Of a stretch of 33,508 nucleotides of DNA, positions 31,854-33,508 are shown one piece after another. The stretch's first letter is position 1. Each line of letters starts with the position of its first letter. Both the position numbers and the translations under genes were made by a program. Under the pieces are notes generated by a model. It was not told the origin of the DNA, did not search any database, and worked only from the letters and a program-made list of their open reading frames with translations. The DNA lies in contig CAYOWC010000020.1 in NCBI GenBank assembly GCA_964407525.1, forward strand, positions 1 through 33,508, written 5' to 3'. Origin of the DNA: DUZB01 sp964407525. GTDB lineage: Bacteria; Desulfobacterota; DSM-4660; Desulfatiglandales; Desulfatiglandaceae.

Positions 31854-33293
31854 CTTATTCCCGCCTGCCGCTTCTTTGATCGATTCCACAATCTGGACAT
31901 ACCCGGTACAACGGCATAAATTCCCAGAAATCCCTCTTCGGATGGCTTCTTCATCGGGATTCGGATTTTCATCGAGAAGTGCCTTTGACGACAGAATCAT
32001 CCCAGGCGTACAGAAACCGCACTGGATTCCGCCATGTTGAATAAAAGCCTCCTGCAGCGGGTGCATTATATTCCCTTCACCCATGAGTCCTTCAATGGTG
32101 ATCACCGTTCTTCCGGCTACTTCGAAGGCGGGATAAAGGCAGGAATCGACAGGGTGGCCATCCACAAGAACGGTGCATGCCCCGCATTCTCCCTGGCCAC
32201 ATCCCTGTTTGGCCCCCTTGAACCCGAATGTATCCCGTAACACATTCAGGAGAACCTGATGAGACATAACCTCTCCGAAGACATGATCCCCGTTCAAGAT
32301 AAAATGGATCTCTTTCCGAAGGGGCGTACCAATAGCACAGGCATCCGTCAACTCAAAATCCGCAGCCTTGGTCTGCGGGTTCACGGACAAGTCTTTGAGA
32401 GAACCGGATCCTCTCTTTGAACTGGACCGAATCCCCGTCTCATCGATATTTTTTAATGCCTGCACCACGGCCCGTTTCACTAACACGCCCGAAATCTTTC
32501 GTCTGTATGTTTCCGTAGAACGGACATCCGATATGGGATGAACTTCCCGTTCAACCATTACCGTCATCTCATCCAGGGTTTCCGGAGTCAGTTTTTTTCC
32601 TTCAAGAAATTCCTCCACTTTAAAAAGTCTAAGCGGGGTCGGAGCTACAGCACCTACGGCAATCCTGGCTTTCCTGCAAATTTTTCCCTCCATAACCACA
32701 AGGGCTGCTGCATTGACTATGGCAATATCCTGAGACACCCTCCCAATCTTGAAAAATGCCGACCCTGTATGGAGCTCCATTTTCGGAATAGTAACAAAAC
32801 TCAATATTTCGGTTGGTCCAAGGCAGCTCTTGCCCGGACCCGTAAAAAAGTCTCCAACAGGTACCTGCCTTCTCCCTCCCGGACCTTCCAAGGTTACAGT
32901 AGCATCCATGACCAGCAAGGGGGGAGCGCATTCTGCAGACGGGGCTGCATTGCACAGATTCCCGCCCAAAGTCGCAACATTTCTGATCTGCGGGTTGGCC
33001 AGGACAGATACTGCTTCAGCTAAAGCCTGAAAACTTTCCGTGATCAGGGGATTCCTTTCCAGATCCCTGAAAAGGGTCATACTACCGATTCGGAGGGAGC
33101 CATTATATTCAACACTCTTTAATTCTTCTATGTCCCTTAAAGATATGAGTGCATCCGGTTCAATGATTCTCTGCTTCACGCGGATCATCAGATCAGTGCC
33201 GCCGGCAATGACCTTCGCGTTCCCTTTTAGTCTCTCCATCATCCCATGGGCCTCGGAAAGTGTAAGAGGCTGATGATATTCATACTTTTTCAT
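31842..33293 (-). CDS. xanthine dehydrogenase family, fused FAD and 2Fe-2S subunit
   Basis: A 483-residue fusion of two subunits that are often separate genes. Residues 1 to about 285 are the FAD domain (VIAGGTDLMIRVK; NPQIRNVATLGGNLCNAAPS; the C-terminal VGAVAPTPLR). After a polar linker, about 330-480 is the two-cluster iron-sulfur domain. One plant-type cluster uses Cys365, 370, 373 and 385 (GCGQGECGAC), and the second uses Cys425, 428, 460 and 462 (CGFCTPGM; GNLCRCTGY). The order FAD then Fe-S is the reverse of classical xanthine dehydrogenase, where Fe-S comes first. AGGAG lies nine bases before the ATG. It is the first gene of the hydroxylase-hydantoinase operon. Its stop lies in a tandem repeat. 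Confidence 0.93.
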   Translation of the reverse strand: MKKYEYHQPLTLSEAHGMMERLKGNAKVIAGGTDLMIRVKQRIIEPDALISLRDIEELKSVEYNGSLRIGSMTLFRDLERNPLITESFQALAEAVSVLANPQIRNVATLGGNLCNAAPSAECAPPLLVMDATVTLEGPGGRRQVPVGDFFTGPGKSCLGPTEILSFVTIPKMELHTGSAFFKIGRVSQDIAIVNAAALVVMEGKICRKARIAVGAVAPTPLRLFKVEEFLEGKKLTPETLDEMTVMVEREVHPISDVRSTETYRRKISGVLVKRAVVQALKNIDETGIRSSSKRGSGSLKDLSVNPQTKAADFELTDACAIGTPLRKEIHFILNGDHVFGEVMSHQVLLNVLRDTFGFKGAKQGCGQGECGACTVLVDGHPVDSCLYPAFEVAGRTVITIEGLMGEGNIMHPLQEAFIQHGGIQCGFCTPGMILSSKALLDENPNPDEEAIRRGISGNLCRCTGYVQIVESIKEAAGGNKERG

Positions 33294-33314
33294 AAGAATT
33301 AACTCCTAAATAGC

Positions 33315-33340
33315 CAGTAAGCAGTAGGCAGTAGGCAGTG
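33315..33340. repeat. short tandem tract, period 7 (CAGTAGG type)
   Basis: CAGTAAG, CAGTAGG, CAGTAGG and CAGTG lie about 20 bases upstream of the hydroxylase operon, in what would be its leader or promoter region. Confidence 0.55.
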
Positions 33341-33423
33341 AACGAAGCGAGGCAAATCAGGCATCCTTCACCCACAAGTTTGCACTTTTTCCCGAAATGA
33401 CGTTGCATTTTCCGGTTAAAGCC

Positions 33424-33463
33424 GGATGTCGAAACTGGAAATCGGATGCTGAAAGTGGAAATT
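33424..33463. repeat. 20-bp tandem duplication
   Basis: Two adjacent 20-base copies starting GGATG, identical at 16 of 20 positions. No gene is recognised from 33294 to the right edge, and no definite promoter could be assigned there. Confidence 0.5.
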
Positions 33464-33508
33464 CGAAATCTGACAACACATTGGACATTGTTTTTTCGGC
33501 TCAACGCG

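Overview
The window looks like a chromosomal segment of an anaerobic Desulfobacterota-type bacterium (sulfate reducer or syntroph). This is inferred from gene style: many soluble PAS hybrid histidine kinases, a corrinoid-activator-like ASKHA protein, a xanthine-dehydrogenase-type hydroxylase with a hydantoinase pair, and intergenic space full of small repeats. No rRNA, tRNA or CRISPR array was seen. A run of exactly 100 N at 19460-19559 marks a draft scaffold join inside a gene.

Layout. (1) 159-5124, minus: two cytosolic hybrid histidine kinases followed by a decayed chemotaxis-receptor signalling domain. Facing them on plus, 5444-6667, are a REC-LuxR regulator and a single-domain REC protein, each preceded by the same palindrome fused to a -35-like hexamer. 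(2) 6668-7122: a hairpin mosaic next to a truncated DUF4143 ATPase. (3) 7325-12968, minus: an operon of two NMT1-like lipoprotein substrate-binding proteins, a membrane HisKA_2 kinase, a REC-PAS-kinase-REC protein and a lone Phd/YefM antitoxin, with no ABC permease or ATPase; it reads as a ligand-sensing pathway. (4) 12969-13938: no intact gene, several structured repeats and remnants of receiver domains. (5) 13939-17296: an AAA/DUF4143 ATPase, YjbQ, and a RACo-like activator lacking its usual ferredoxin domain. (6) 17449-23170, minus: a tight five-gene non-canonical Hsp70 operon (Hsp70 with a zinc ribbon, a zinc-ribbon/membrane/LysM protein, a large repeat-helical protein, a J-like protein without HPD, and a GrpE-like protein). 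(7) 17323-24434: three arrays of a 50-bp repeat with 52-bp period, bracketing the Hsp70 operon and a RAYT-type transposase. (8) 24574-33293, minus: fused FAD/2Fe-2S subunit and molybdopterin subunit of a xanthine dehydrogenase family enzyme, then hyuA and hyuB, probably a pathway for hydroxylating and ring-opening a nitrogen heterocycle. A four-helix-bundle gene bounded by inverted 7-bp repeats sits between hyuA and hyuB.

The most unusual items are the 52-bp-period hairpin arrays, whose two stems show paired compensatory changes and whose first loop always fits GNRA, and the Hsp70 operon with zinc ribbons on both the chaperone and a membrane LysM partner.
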